From: UBA2387 sp019454665
Lineage (GTDB): Bacteria; Armatimonadota; Fimbriimonadia; Fimbriimonadales; Fimbriimonadaceae
Length of the DNA stretch: 64,000 nt
Assembly: GCA_045862995.1 (NCBI GenBank)
Contig: BTVX01000008.1
Coordinates: 62,001-126,000, forward strand
Reading direction: 5' to 3'
The translations under genes were made by a program, and so were the position numbers. The notes under the pieces were generated by a model, which saw nothing but the letters and a program-made list of their open reading frames with translations, had not been told where the DNA came from and made no database searches. Shown here one piece after another: positions 24,305 to 32,037 of the stretch. The first letter of the stretch is position 1, and each line of letters begins with the position of its first letter.

Positions 24305-25977
24305 ACGCCTTGCTCTTTCTCGCCGTCAGGTCCGTGGTGAACGGGGTGCGACGCGCCCTTTCTTCGCCCAAGCGCCTGATCACGCTCGTTGCGGCTGTGG
24401 CCTACTACGCCTACCTGTTGCGACCCACGCGCGGCTCCGAGAGCTTCGACCTGCCCGAGGACTTCCAGATGCAGATGCCGCCTGAGGCCGTGCTGCACAG
24501 TCTGGCCTTTGCGGGCTTCGGGTTTCTGACCCTGATGTTCCTCATGAGCCTGCTCAGCCACAGGAGCGGGTTCCGGCCCGCCGACGTGGACATGCTGTTC
24601 CCCACTCCCATCCACCCGCGTTGGGTGATGGCGTTCCGCATGGCGCGCGAGTACCTGGTCACCTTGCTGCTTCCCTTCCTGATCATGCTGCTCGGGTGGC
24701 GGTCGGCCGCAGGCGGGTTGGCGATGCTGGAGGAAGTCGTGCCGGAGTCCGGGATGATCCAGATCGCCGGACGCGTCGGGATGCTGAGTTGGTTTCTCAT
24801 GGCCCTGTTCTGGGTGGCGATGGGGCAAGCGGTGAGCATGGCGGCCTCGCGTCAGGACAGCTACGGCCTGACGGCGCGCCGGATCGCCTTGGTCGTGATC
24901 ATCGCCGTCCCTACGTTGGCCGCGGCATTGGTGTGGTGGCATTTGCGAACGGGTCCGAGCCTCGAGGCCGCCCAGGCCGTGCTCGAATCCGGCGCGATGC
25001 GCGCACTGTTCTTTACCGCTGCGCTCTCGGCGGATACCGTCTTGGCGGCCGTTTCGGGGGATATGGGCCGGGTCGTGTTCCTGTTTGCGGGACAACTGGC
25101 ACTGATTGGTGGCGCGTTGGCTTTCGCCAACACCCAGTGGGCGTACATCTACGACTCCGCCGCAAGCCGAGCCGTGGATGGCGTCCGCAAGTCCATGCAG
25201 GCGGGCGACCAAACCCGTATGCGCGCCGAACTCGTCCAGCAGGGCAAGCTGAAGATCCGGACCAAGCGCACCCGATTCCACACGCTCCGCGTGTCGGGCT
25301 GGCCAGCCTTGATGTGGAAAGAGTGGTTCCTTCAAGTTCGAGGCAACACGGGGCAGTTGGTCTTCTTCCTCATCATCGTGCTCGCGATGACTGCGCCCAC
25401 GGCGTTGATTCCGCCATCGCGAAGAACAGGCCTCGACATCGCCGGCTACTTCTTCATGGCGATGCAGTTCATGAGTCTGCTGATGGTGACCTGGACCGTC
25501 GCCCAGGCCGGCGTGATTGACCTGTTGCGGCACGTGGACATGCAGAAGCCTCTACCGTTCGCCGCGGCCACCAACGTCTTCTCCGAGGTGGCGGCCAAGT
25601 CGCTCTTCGGGGTTCTGTTCTTGTGGGCCGGAGGTGCGTTCTTTTTCTGTCTGCGGCCCGCCCAGTGGGAGTTCCCCGTCGCATCGGCGATCCTTGCGCC
25701 CACGGTGTCCGTCCTCGTCTCGGCCTGCATCTACCTCGTGTGGCTGCTCTTCCCAGACGTGGACGACCCGGCCCAACGCGGCTTCAGGCAACTCATGATC
25801 TTGCTCGGTTTGGCGGTTTCCATCAGTCCGATCGTGGGGTTGCTGGTGCTTGGCCGATTCATGAAGTGGCACATGGTGGCCGCAGCGTTGCCGGGTGCGG
25901 CGCTCGCCGTTGGATTCACCGTCGCGGCGTGCATCGCGGCGGGTCGGCTGTACCAGGACTTCAACCCGTCGGAGTAG
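24301..25977 (+). CDS. ABC exporter membrane subunit
   Basis: A 558-residue integral membrane protein that pairs with the ATPase upstream (ATGA overlap). It has at least ten hydrophobic segments in two groups, about 20-45, 75-95, 120-145 and 165-250, then 330-560, separated by a basic cytoplasmic part (QQGKLKIRTKRTRFHTLRVS). The segment SHRSGFRPADVDMLFPTPIH matches the putative ABC exporter family of large ABC-2-like permeases. I chose ATG 24301 rather than the longer frame because of the overlap and because the hydrophobic start follows at once. The substrate cannot be deduced. Confidence 0.82.
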   Translation: MNALLFLAVRSVVNGVRRALSSPKRLITLVAAVAYYAYLLRPTRGSESFDLPEDFQMQMPPEAVLHSLAFAGFGFLTLMFLMSLLSHRSGFRPADVDMLFPTPIHPRWVMAFRMAREYLVTLLLPFLIMLLGWRSAAGGLAMLEEVVPESGMIQIAGRVGMLSWFLMALFWVAMGQAVSMAASRQDSYGLTARRIALVVIIAVPTLAAALVWWHLRTGPSLEAAQAVLESGAMRALFFTAALSADTVLAAVSGDMGRVVFLFAGQLALIGGALAFANTQWAYIYDSAASRAVDGVRKSMQAGDQTRMRAELVQQGKLKIRTKRTRFHTLRVSGWPALMWKEWFLQVRGNTGQLVFFLIIVLAMTAPTALIPPSRRTGLDIAGYFFMAMQFMSLLMVTWTVAQAGVIDLLRHVDMQKPLPFAAATNVFSEVAAKSLFGVLFLWAGGAFFFCLRPAQWEFPVASAILAPTVSVLVSACIYLVWLLFPDVDDPAQRGFRQLMILLGLAVSISPIVGLLVLGRFMKWHMVAAALPGAALAVGFTVAACIAAGRLYQDFNPSE

Positions 25978-25983
25978 CTCTGG

Positions 25984-26649
25984 TCAGCCAGAGTCGCGCA
26001 GGGCCAGAATCTCAACCTCGCCTGCCGAGTTCTCAACCAGAAGGAAAGTCCTGACGAGGTCCTCGGTGGCATCGAACTCGATCTCGGCGAGCGGAGTGTC
26101 GTCTCCCGCAAGGGTGGCGATGATCCGAAGCCGATTCGGGTCGCGCGTCAGATAAGCCGTCCGGTTCGCATAGGGGATGCCGAGCACTGCAGGGAGGGCG
26201 TCCTCGAACTTTTCGTCCCGCTGGATGACATAGACATCGAACCTCTCGTCGCCCTTCACGCCGTTGTAGACCCGGTACTTGAAGAGGTCGCCGCCGGCGG
26301 GCTCGTTGTCGTCCTTGACCCACGAGACGCTGGGAGCCGTCAAATCGCCCGCGACGAATGCCGTGTAATCCGCATTGCGGTCCACGACGACGGGGAGCCC
26401 GTAGAAGGGGACCGTGGTGCCGGCTTCTCGAATCGCCAAGGCGAACGACTTGGCATCCACGCGCGCGTATGCCGAATCACCGGGCCCGTCCAGCCTGTGG
26501 ACGGCTTCGTCGTTGAGGACCAGTTCGAGCGGCGGGAAGTCCGGACTGGCCACCACGAGACGGACGCTTCCTTTGAGAGGGCTGTCCTTGCAGCCGAAGC
26601 CGGGCATCAAGGCCAGCCCGATGAGAACAACGGAGAGGATGCGCCGCAT
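25984..26649 (-). CDS. DUF4397-like lipoprotein
   Basis: A 221-residue lipoprotein; the lipobox ends at Cys20 (LMPGFGC). The mature part has repeated beta-hairpins (GSVRLVVASPDFPPLELVLN, FYGLPVVVDRNADYTAFVAG, YRVYNGVKGDERFDVYVI) typical of DUF4397 domains, found in surface proteins of unknown function. GATAAT (26656-26661, minus strand) lies exactly 6 bases before ATG 26649, so the message is probably leaderless. It is convergent with the ABC exporter, with 6 bases between stops. Confidence 0.7.
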   Translation of the reverse strand: MRRILSVVLIGLALMPGFGCKDSPLKGSVRLVVASPDFPPLELVLNDEAVHRLDGPGDSAYARVDAKSFALAIREAGTTVPFYGLPVVVDRNADYTAFVAGDLTAPSVSWVKDDNEPAGGDLFKYRVYNGVKGDERFDVYVIQRDEKFEDALPAVLGIPYANRTAYLTRDPNRLRIIATLAGDDTPLAEIEFDATEDLVRTFLLVENSAGEVEILALRDSG

Positions 26650-26694
26650 GAGTGGATTATCGGCGATCGAGGGGCCCCGATCGCAACCTCGAGC

Positions 26695-26729
26695 AAAACC
26701 GCCGAGCGGGCAACGGAGCAACGCTCGGC
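26695..26729 (-). terminator. Intrinsic terminator behind the thioredoxin-like gene
   Basis: GCCGAGCG (26701-26708) and CGCTCGGC (26722-26729) form a perfect 8-bp stem with a 13-base loop. On the minus strand the stem is followed by GGTTTTGCTC. It starts 20 bases behind the TlpA-like stop. Confidence 0.75.
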
Positions 26730-26748
26730 GGTTTGGGGCGAAGGAGGC

Positions 26749-27339
26749 TTACTTCGTCTCGGCGAGCAGCTCTTGAACGAGGCTCTTCATCCGGGCTTCG
26801 TTGAAGCCGACCATGACCTCGCGAACCACGCCCTGGCGGTCCACGATGAAGAACGTGGGATAGCCCGGGACCTTCCAGTCCTTGCCGATCTGGTCGTTGC
26901 CGTAGGTGAACGTGTAGGAGTACTTGTGCTCCTTGACGTAGCCCACGGCGTTGTCCTTCGTCTGGATCTTCTGCCCATCGGCGCCGCGCTCGGCGAGGTT
27001 CGCGCCGATCATCACCAGGCCCTTCGAGCCGAACTCCTCGTGCATCGCCTGCAGCTTCGGAGCGGCGGCCTTGCACGGGCCGCACCACGTGGCCCAGAAA
27101 TCAATGACGGCGACCTTGCCTTCAATGTTCGCATTGGTGAACCGCTTGTCGTCGAGCGTCTTCATCTCGAACATGGGCAACTTCTTGCCGGTGAAGGTCT
27201 CCTTGACCTCCTTGAACGGGTCTTCGCGCTGAGTCGGGCCGCCCTGGGGCACGACTTTCGCTGCGGCGGTTTGCTGCGCGACGACCAACGCGCTGGCGGC
27301 GAGCAAGAGAGACATGGAGAGAGCGATGACTTTGGTCAT
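26749..27339 (-). CDS. TlpA/ResA-like thioredoxin-fold protein
   Basis: A 196-residue exported thiol-redox protein. Signal peptide MTKVIALSMSLLLAASALVV, then an AhpC-TSA/TlpA domain with FWATWCGPCK (Cys86, Cys89) and the cis-Pro loop VPGYPTFFIVDRQG. Such proteins reduce or isomerise disulphides outside the cytoplasm, e.g. on cytochrome apoproteins. ATG 27339 is preferred over upstream starts because it opens the signal peptide; GAAAGG lies just before it and TATACT (27350-27355, minus strand) 10 bases before. An intrinsic terminator follows. It is divergent from the hydroxylase-like gene. Confidence 0.88.
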   Translation of the reverse strand: MTKVIALSMSLLLAASALVVAQQTAAAKVVPQGGPTQREDPFKEVKETFTGKKLPMFEMKTLDDKRFTNANIEGKVAVIDFWATWCGPCKAAAPKLQAMHEEFGSKGLVMIGANLAERGADGQKIQTKDNAVGYVKEHKYSYTFTYGNDQIGKDWKVPGYPTFFIVDRQGVVREVMVGFNEARMKSLVQELLAETK

Positions 27340-27463
27340 GGTGCCTTTCAGTATAGCAAGGTCGCCTGCGAATTGGGTCCAAGGACGGGCTGGTACAATC
27401 CGAACGACCACGGATGGCGCTTTGAGCTCGATCACCCACCCCCACCCCGAGCAACACGCTCGA

Positions 27464-28309
27464 ATGCCCTTCGGGCTTTTCTTCATCTCGACATCGGTCC
27501 AAGTGGCTCTCGTGCTGGGGCTCTACGCCTTGGTCGCGGGTCAGACTCTTGCCGCCGAGGCCTCGAACGTGCCGCTGCTTGTCGCCTGGGTTGTGGCGCT
27601 GGGCGTTCCGCTGAGCCTGTTCGAGTATCTCTACCACCGCTACCTGTTGCACTCGGCCGTGTTGCCCTTTCTCGGCATCATGCACCACTGCCACGCCGAG
27701 CACCACGGCCTCACGTCGGTAAAGGCGCCCGTTCTTTCCAAAGAGCCCGAGCGCATGGTGCCTGTCGCCAGCGAGTACCCGGTCGAGCACGAACATCAGG
27801 AGGCATCCATGATGTTCCCCTACTTTGCCGCAAGCATCTTCTATGCGATCTTCGTCGGCATGGCGGCCATCCCGCTCAAGCTGCTGATCCCGAGCCAGCC
27901 ACTGGTTCTAGCGATGATCGTCACGGTCACGTTGTACTACGCCGGGTACGAGGTGTGGCACGCGATCCTCCACCTGCCGTACGAGCGGTTCTGGGGGCCT
28001 TTGGTTCAGAGCCGGTGGCTCGGCGGCTTGACGCGATACGTGTACAGCTTCCATTTGGTGCACCACTGCCGCCCATCGAGCAATCTGGCGGTGGTCGGAC
28101 TTTGGGGCGTCGCGGTTTGGGACCACGTGTTCGCCACCCACAAGCGGCCGAAGCACTTGCCGCTCGATGGGGCATCCATCAACTACCAGGACATCAGCCT
28201 TCCCAAGCCGCGTTGGCCCATTTCGGTCCTCGACCGACTCCAAGGGCCCTTCTACAAGGCGTCTCGGAACATCGAGCGCACGTTGTCGCAGGCGTTCCGC
28301 AAGCGATGA
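27464..28309 (+). CDS. Fatty-acid-hydroxylase-superfamily membrane protein
   Basis: A 281-residue integral membrane di-iron protein. The histidine clusters of the sterol desaturase/fatty acid hydroxylase superfamily are in order: HRYLLH, HHCHAEHH, HAILH and HLVHHCRP. About four membrane segments separate them. It should insert oxygen or a double bond into a lipid, but no substrate can be named. TACAAT (27393-27398) is a good promoter, which makes ATG 27464 with a leader of about 60 bases the simplest start; TTG 27422 is an alternative. The stop overlaps the next gene by ATGA. Confidence 0.8.
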   Translation: MPFGLFFISTSVQVALVLGLYALVAGQTLAAEASNVPLLVAWVVALGVPLSLFEYLYHRYLLHSAVLPFLGIMHHCHAEHHGLTSVKAPVLSKEPERMVPVASEYPVEHEHQEASMMFPYFAASIFYAIFVGMAAIPLKLLIPSQPLVLAMIVTVTLYYAGYEVWHAILHLPYERFWGPLVQSRWLGGLTRYVYSFHLVHHCRPSSNLAVVGLWGVAVWDHVFATHKRPKHLPLDGASINYQDISLPKPRWPISVLDRLQGPFYKASRNIERTLSQAFRKR

Positions 28310-29031
28310 GCGAGAGTTGGAGCTGGCGCGCCGCATCGGCACCGGGCGTGGCCGCCGTCCGGTCGCACTGGGCACCGTTCCTGGCCATCCAGCTCGCTGC
28401 GGCGGCGCTTGTCGTGGTGTATGTCCAAACGCCCGCCGTTCGCGAGTGGTGCACGGCCATCGAGCGGGTGAAGGTCGCGGGTGGCGTGCCGTTCGCTTTT
28501 TTCGCGGGCGCCATCGCCGGCGGAGTGATTCCCGAACTGGCCAAAGCGCTCACCGGGCGCATGGGTCGGCCATCGCGCGAGTGGTTGGCCGCGTCCTCGT
28601 TCAACGCCCTGGTCTACGCGCTTGTCGGAGTTCAGGTGGATCTGTTCTACCGATTCCAAACGTGGTGCTTCGGCTCGGGAACCGACGTCAAGACCCTGAT
28701 CGTGAAGACCGTCGTGGACATGGCCATCTTCAGCCCGGTGCTGAGCATCCCGCTCGCCGTCCTGATGTTCGAATGGAAGCGGGTGGGGTTTGATCTGCGG
28801 CGCATGGGCCCCGCGTTCACCGGGCGCTTCTACCTGAACTCCATCGTCCCGGCGCTGATCCCTTGCTGGGCGTTCTGGATTCCGATCCTGATCTGCGTTT
28901 ACTCGCTCCCGGCCAACCTCCAATTCGTGTTCGCGTTGCTCGCCGAAGCCGCCTGGAGCATCCTCTTCGTGTTCATCGCCACGAATGGGGGACTGGCGGC
29001 AGGATACGAGACCGTCGCCAGCGAAGCGTAG
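28306..29031 (+). CDS. Mpv17/PMP22-like membrane protein
   Basis: A 241-residue membrane protein with four to six hydrophobic segments. The C-terminal part (LNSIVPALIPCWAFWIPILI, VYSLPANLQFVFALL, WSILFVFIA) follows the spacing of Mpv17/PMP22 signatures, where WxFWP, NFxxVP and a final W..L segment recur. That family is best known from eukaryotic organelles; bacterial members exist but their role is unknown. Its ATG overlaps the stop of the hydroxylase-like gene, so the two are translationally coupled and may act on the same lipid. The family call is tentative. Confidence 0.55.
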   Translation: MSESWSWRAASAPGVAAVRSHWAPFLAIQLAAAALVVVYVQTPAVREWCTAIERVKVAGGVPFAFFAGAIAGGVIPELAKALTGRMGRPSREWLAASSFNALVYALVGVQVDLFYRFQTWCFGSGTDVKTLIVKTVVDMAIFSPVLSIPLAVLMFEWKRVGFDLRRMGPAFTGRFYLNSIVPALIPCWAFWIPILICVYSLPANLQFVFALLAEAAWSILFVFIATNGGLAAGYETVASEA

Positions 29032-29062
29032 GATGCGGGCCGGGGGCCCAAGGATGCGGCAA

Positions 29063-30652
29063 ATGGCAAAGAAGAGCGGCGGCTGGCTGGATACTCTGGA
29101 ACGCGTCGGCAACAAACTGCCCGACGCTTCGACGTTGTTCGTGATCGGAGCGCTGATCGTGATCGGGCTCTCGCAGATCGGTGCGATGGGGGGATGGACC
29201 GTTCAGCCCGTACAGCCCGAAACGGTCGTCGCCGCCGATGGGTCGGTTTCGATGCAGCTTCAGCCCAAGGGCGACCCGCTCAAGGTGGTCGGTCTGCTCC
29301 AGCCGGACAGCGTGGCTTGGATCTTCACCAAGATGGTCGAGAACTTCATCAAGTTCCCGCCGCTCGGGGTGGTCTTGGTCGGCATGCTCGGCATCGGCGT
29401 GGCCGAGCGCACCGGCCTGATCGCGGCGTTGCTCAAAGCCTTTGTTGCCGTTGTCCCCCCACGGTTCTTGACCCCGGCGATGGTGTTCCTCGGAGTCATG
29501 TCTTCCATGGGCATTGACGCGGGATACATCGTATTGCCACCGTTGGCGATGGCGCTCTACCGATCGGTCGGTCGGTCGCCTATCGTCGGCTTGGCGGCGG
29601 TGTTCAGCGGTGTGGCCGCCGGCTTCAACGCCAACCTGTTCATCACGGGTTTGGACCCGATGCTTGCGAACTTGACCACCATCGGCGCCCAGGTCGTGAA
29701 CCCGGACTACAAGGTCTCGCCAACGTGCAACTGGTACTTCATGATCGGTTCGACCATCGTCATCACGCTCACGGGGTGGTTCATCACCAACCGCTTCGTC
29801 GAGCCGCGATTCAAGGGCAAGCCCGAGGATGAAGGCGGACCTCCGACGGGTGTCGAGGACTTCGAGACCGTGCGGAAACTCTCGGCCGAGGAGCGAAAGG
29901 GGCTCAGCGTCGCCGCGATGACGATGGCCCTGACGCTTGCCGCGATCTTGGCCATGATCTTGGTACCTGGGGGCCCCCTCAACGGCAAAGGAGACCACTT
30001 CGACCGCTGGGTCGAGGCGATCGTGCCGATGATCCTCCTCCTGTTCTTGGTTCCCGGCTTTGCGTACGGCTTCTCGGTGAAGACCCTCCAATCCGAGAAG
30101 GACGCCGCGCGCATGATGACGGAGTCTATGGCGGCCATGGCCCCCATCATCGTGCTCGCGTTCTTCGCCAGCCAATTCATCGCGTTCTTCAACCAATCGA
30201 ACCTGGGGCAGATGCTCGCCATGTGGGGTGGGCAGAGCCTGGCTCAAGCGCAGATGCCGCCGATGCTGCTGATGGCGACGTTCGTCGTGGTGACGATGCT
30301 GTTCAATCTGTTCGTGGGCTCGATGTCGGCCAAGTACACGCTGTTCGCGCCGATCTTCGTACCCATGTTCATGCTGGTCGGGATCAGCCCCGAGTTGACC
30401 CAGGCGGCCTATCGCATCGGCGATTCGGTGACGAACATCATCACGCCCCTGAACGCCTACCTGGTCATCATTCTGGTGGCGATGCGGCGGTACGTGCCCA
30501 AGGCGGGCATGGGGACGTTGGTCTCCACGATGCTGCCCTACTCGATCGGGTTCACGATCATGTGGACACTGATGCTCATGGCTTGGATGGCAAGCGGCGT
30601 GCCGCTTGGTCCGGACGGGCCCCTCACCTATTCGGAGGCGGTGGCGAAGTAG
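29063..30652 (+). CDS. AbgT-family transporter
   Basis: About 529 residues with 11-13 membrane segments. The start KKSGGWLDTLERVGNKLPDA and LFVIGALIVIGLSQ, the GVAERTGLIAALLKAF and MSSMGIDAGYIVLPPLA segments, and the later SMSAKYTLFAPIFVPMFM and GDSVTNIITPLNAY are diagnostic for AbgT (p-aminobenzoyl-glutamate uptake; some members export sulfonamides). ATG 29063 has AAGGA 8 bases upstream; ATG 29054 is possible. It begins 31 bases after the Mpv17-like gene. No peptidase of the abgAB type is nearby, so substrate is open. Confidence 0.87.
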   Translation: MAKKSGGWLDTLERVGNKLPDASTLFVIGALIVIGLSQIGAMGGWTVQPVQPETVVAADGSVSMQLQPKGDPLKVVGLLQPDSVAWIFTKMVENFIKFPPLGVVLVGMLGIGVAERTGLIAALLKAFVAVVPPRFLTPAMVFLGVMSSMGIDAGYIVLPPLAMALYRSVGRSPIVGLAAVFSGVAAGFNANLFITGLDPMLANLTTIGAQVVNPDYKVSPTCNWYFMIGSTIVITLTGWFITNRFVEPRFKGKPEDEGGPPTGVEDFETVRKLSAEERKGLSVAAMTMALTLAAILAMILVPGGPLNGKGDHFDRWVEAIVPMILLLFLVPGFAYGFSVKTLQSEKDAARMMTESMAAMAPIIVLAFFASQFIAFFNQSNLGQMLAMWGGQSLAQAQMPPMLLMATFVVVTMLFNLFVGSMSAKYTLFAPIFVPMFMLVGISPELTQAAYRIGDSVTNIITPLNAYLVIILVAMRRYVPKAGMGTLVSTMLPYSIGFTIMWTLMLMAWMASGVPLGPDGPLTYSEAVAK

Positions 30653-30658
30653 AGCGCG

Positions 30659-31423
30659 TCACCGCTTCGGCGGCACGAGTTGGGACAGCTGGAAGCCGGT
30701 GTAGTCGTAGATGGACTCGCGCATGGTCTTGACGTTGCTGAACCCGGCGCCCTCGGCCAGCCGAACCAGCGACTTGCTGTCGGGCGCGTGGGCGATGGCC
30801 CACGAGGCGCGGACGCGGTCCAGATACTCGTGGAAGCCGTATCCCGTCACATCGCGAAACCTTCGCGAGAAGTGGAAATGCGAGTAGCCCGCCATGTCGG
30901 CGGCCTCTCGCAACGTAGGGCGCTGATAGGCGCGGATGAGCCTGACGACCTCGCGGGTGCCCTCGTCTTCGATCTCTCCATGTTGGGCCAAGTCGTAGAC
31001 CGGTTCCTGCAGCATCGCCGTTCCCAGAACGATGAGGACTCTGCCCAGGCAGTGTTCCGCCCCATCGGTCGGCACCAGATGCGGCAAGGCTCGGCGCAGC
31101 GGTCGCACCCCGCTCGGTCCGTTTGCACAGACTGTGGCAAACGCGCTCTCCGAGAGACTCCAGATAACGGCCTGGTTGTGCTGATCAGAAGTAGCGACTT
31201 TCAGGTGATCCACGCGCGACAACAGGACGCCGTGCGACTCGGGCACCAGCAACTTGGCTTCGTCTCCGATCAACAAGCCGCCTCGCTGAACAACCATGAG
31301 GACCATATCGCCGTTGGCTCGACCTTCGAGCTCGATGGTTCCTGTGCGATCCAACCTCCACGAGTGGACACGCTCGTCGGCCGGGCCCTGAAGGAGCTCG
31401 GTCTTGGTGCTCCAGGTCACCAT
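30659..31423 (-). CDS. AraC-family transcriptional regulator
   Basis: A 254-residue regulator. The N-terminal 150 residues form an unrecognised, partly beta-rich sensing part (TGTIELEGRANGDMVLMVVQ). The C-terminal 100 residues are an AraC DNA-binding domain with two helix-turn-helix units: LREAADMAGYSHFHFSRRFR and the YGFHEYLDRVRASWA and LAEGAGFSNVKTMRESI segments. The ATG overlaps the end of the receiver-protein gene upstream by 7 bases, so the two are co-translated. Typical second-unit residues are partly altered (NVKTMRES instead of SxSYFSRxF), so DNA contacts may differ. Confidence 0.82.
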   Translation of the reverse strand: MVTWSTKTELLQGPADERVHSWRLDRTGTIELEGRANGDMVLMVVQRGGLLIGDEAKLLVPESHGVLLSRVDHLKVATSDQHNQAVIWSLSESAFATVCANGPSGVRPLRRALPHLVPTDGAEHCLGRVLIVLGTAMLQEPVYDLAQHGEIEDEGTREVVRLIRAYQRPTLREAADMAGYSHFHFSRRFRDVTGYGFHEYLDRVRASWAIAHAPDSKSLVRLAEGAGFSNVKTMRESIYDYTGFQLSQLVPPKR

Positions 31424-31824
31424 TGGACGGTCTCCAGCCAGAACGTCAAGGTGTGCCGCAAGACCTCGACATAGCCGGGATAGTCGTCCGGCTTTGCGAC
31501 GAAGGCAGCCCCGTGCTTTCGGCAGAATTCCCGATCCTTGGGGTTCTGAGAGCCCGAAAACACCACGACGGGCAGGTGCTTCGTCTGCTCTCGGGCACGG
31601 ATCCGTGCCAAGACGTCTTGGCCGCTCGGGAGCGGGATGTTGAGGTCGAGCAACACCAGATCAACCCCGAGCGAAGGACCATCCACCTCGAGGAAGGTGA
31701 GTGCGTCGCGCCCTGAATGAGCCAGAAAAAGCTCGGTTGAGGGAAATTCTTTGGCGATGACCCGTGACACGAGAACCTGAGTTTCAGGGTCGTCTTCGAT
31801 CAGCAACAGTCGGGGGCTCGCCAT
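31417..31824 (-). CDS. Stand-alone receiver-domain response regulator
   Basis: A 135-residue single receiver domain: acidic pair in LLLIEDDPET, phospho-acceptor Asp in LVLLDLNIPLPSG, Ser in VVFSGS and Lys in FVAKPDD. No output domain. The class resembles the RcpA/CheY-like receivers found with phytochromes and kinases. ATG 31824 is preceded by CATAAT (31832-31837, minus strand) at 7 bases, so the longer frame to 31944 is rejected and the message is probably leaderless. It overlaps the AraC gene, suggesting that phosphorylation of this protein controls the regulator. No kinase is adjacent. Confidence 0.85.
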   Translation of the reverse strand: MASPRLLLIEDDPETQVLVSRVIAKEFPSTELFLAHSGRDALTFLEVDGPSLGVDLVLLDLNIPLPSGQDVLARIRAREQTKHLPVVVFSGSQNPKDREFCRKHGAAFVAKPDDYPGYVEVLRHTLTFWLETVQW

Positions 31825-32037
31825 ACAGCCGATTATGCCCCAAAGGGTAGAGGGCCGCCGACTGCAGGATCGGGATCTGGATGGAAGGGCATCCTGGTGC
31901 CGGCTGGCCCATTTGCTTGTGGTCTGGAGTTCGGTCCTCCTCACCCTGCTCTCCGCTATGAATCGTAGGCGCGAACGCCGCGTGCGTCAGGGACAGACTT
32001 GCGGATCGGGAAGCAAGTTGGAATCGCCGGAAGTCGG
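31825..32037. other. Gene-free interval between hutH and the receiver gene
   Basis: 213 bases between the hutH stop and the receiver start. Apart from the CATAAT promoter box of the receiver gene I see nothing convincing: a weak GCCG/CGGC dyad near 32030 lacks a T-run. The frames crossing it look like random open frames of GC-rich DNA. Confidence 0.4.

Noticed and set aside
26497..28305. N-terminal extension of the Mpv17-like protein
   Set aside because: It is antisense of the lipoprotein and thioredoxin genes and an off-frame shadow of the hydroxylase gene.
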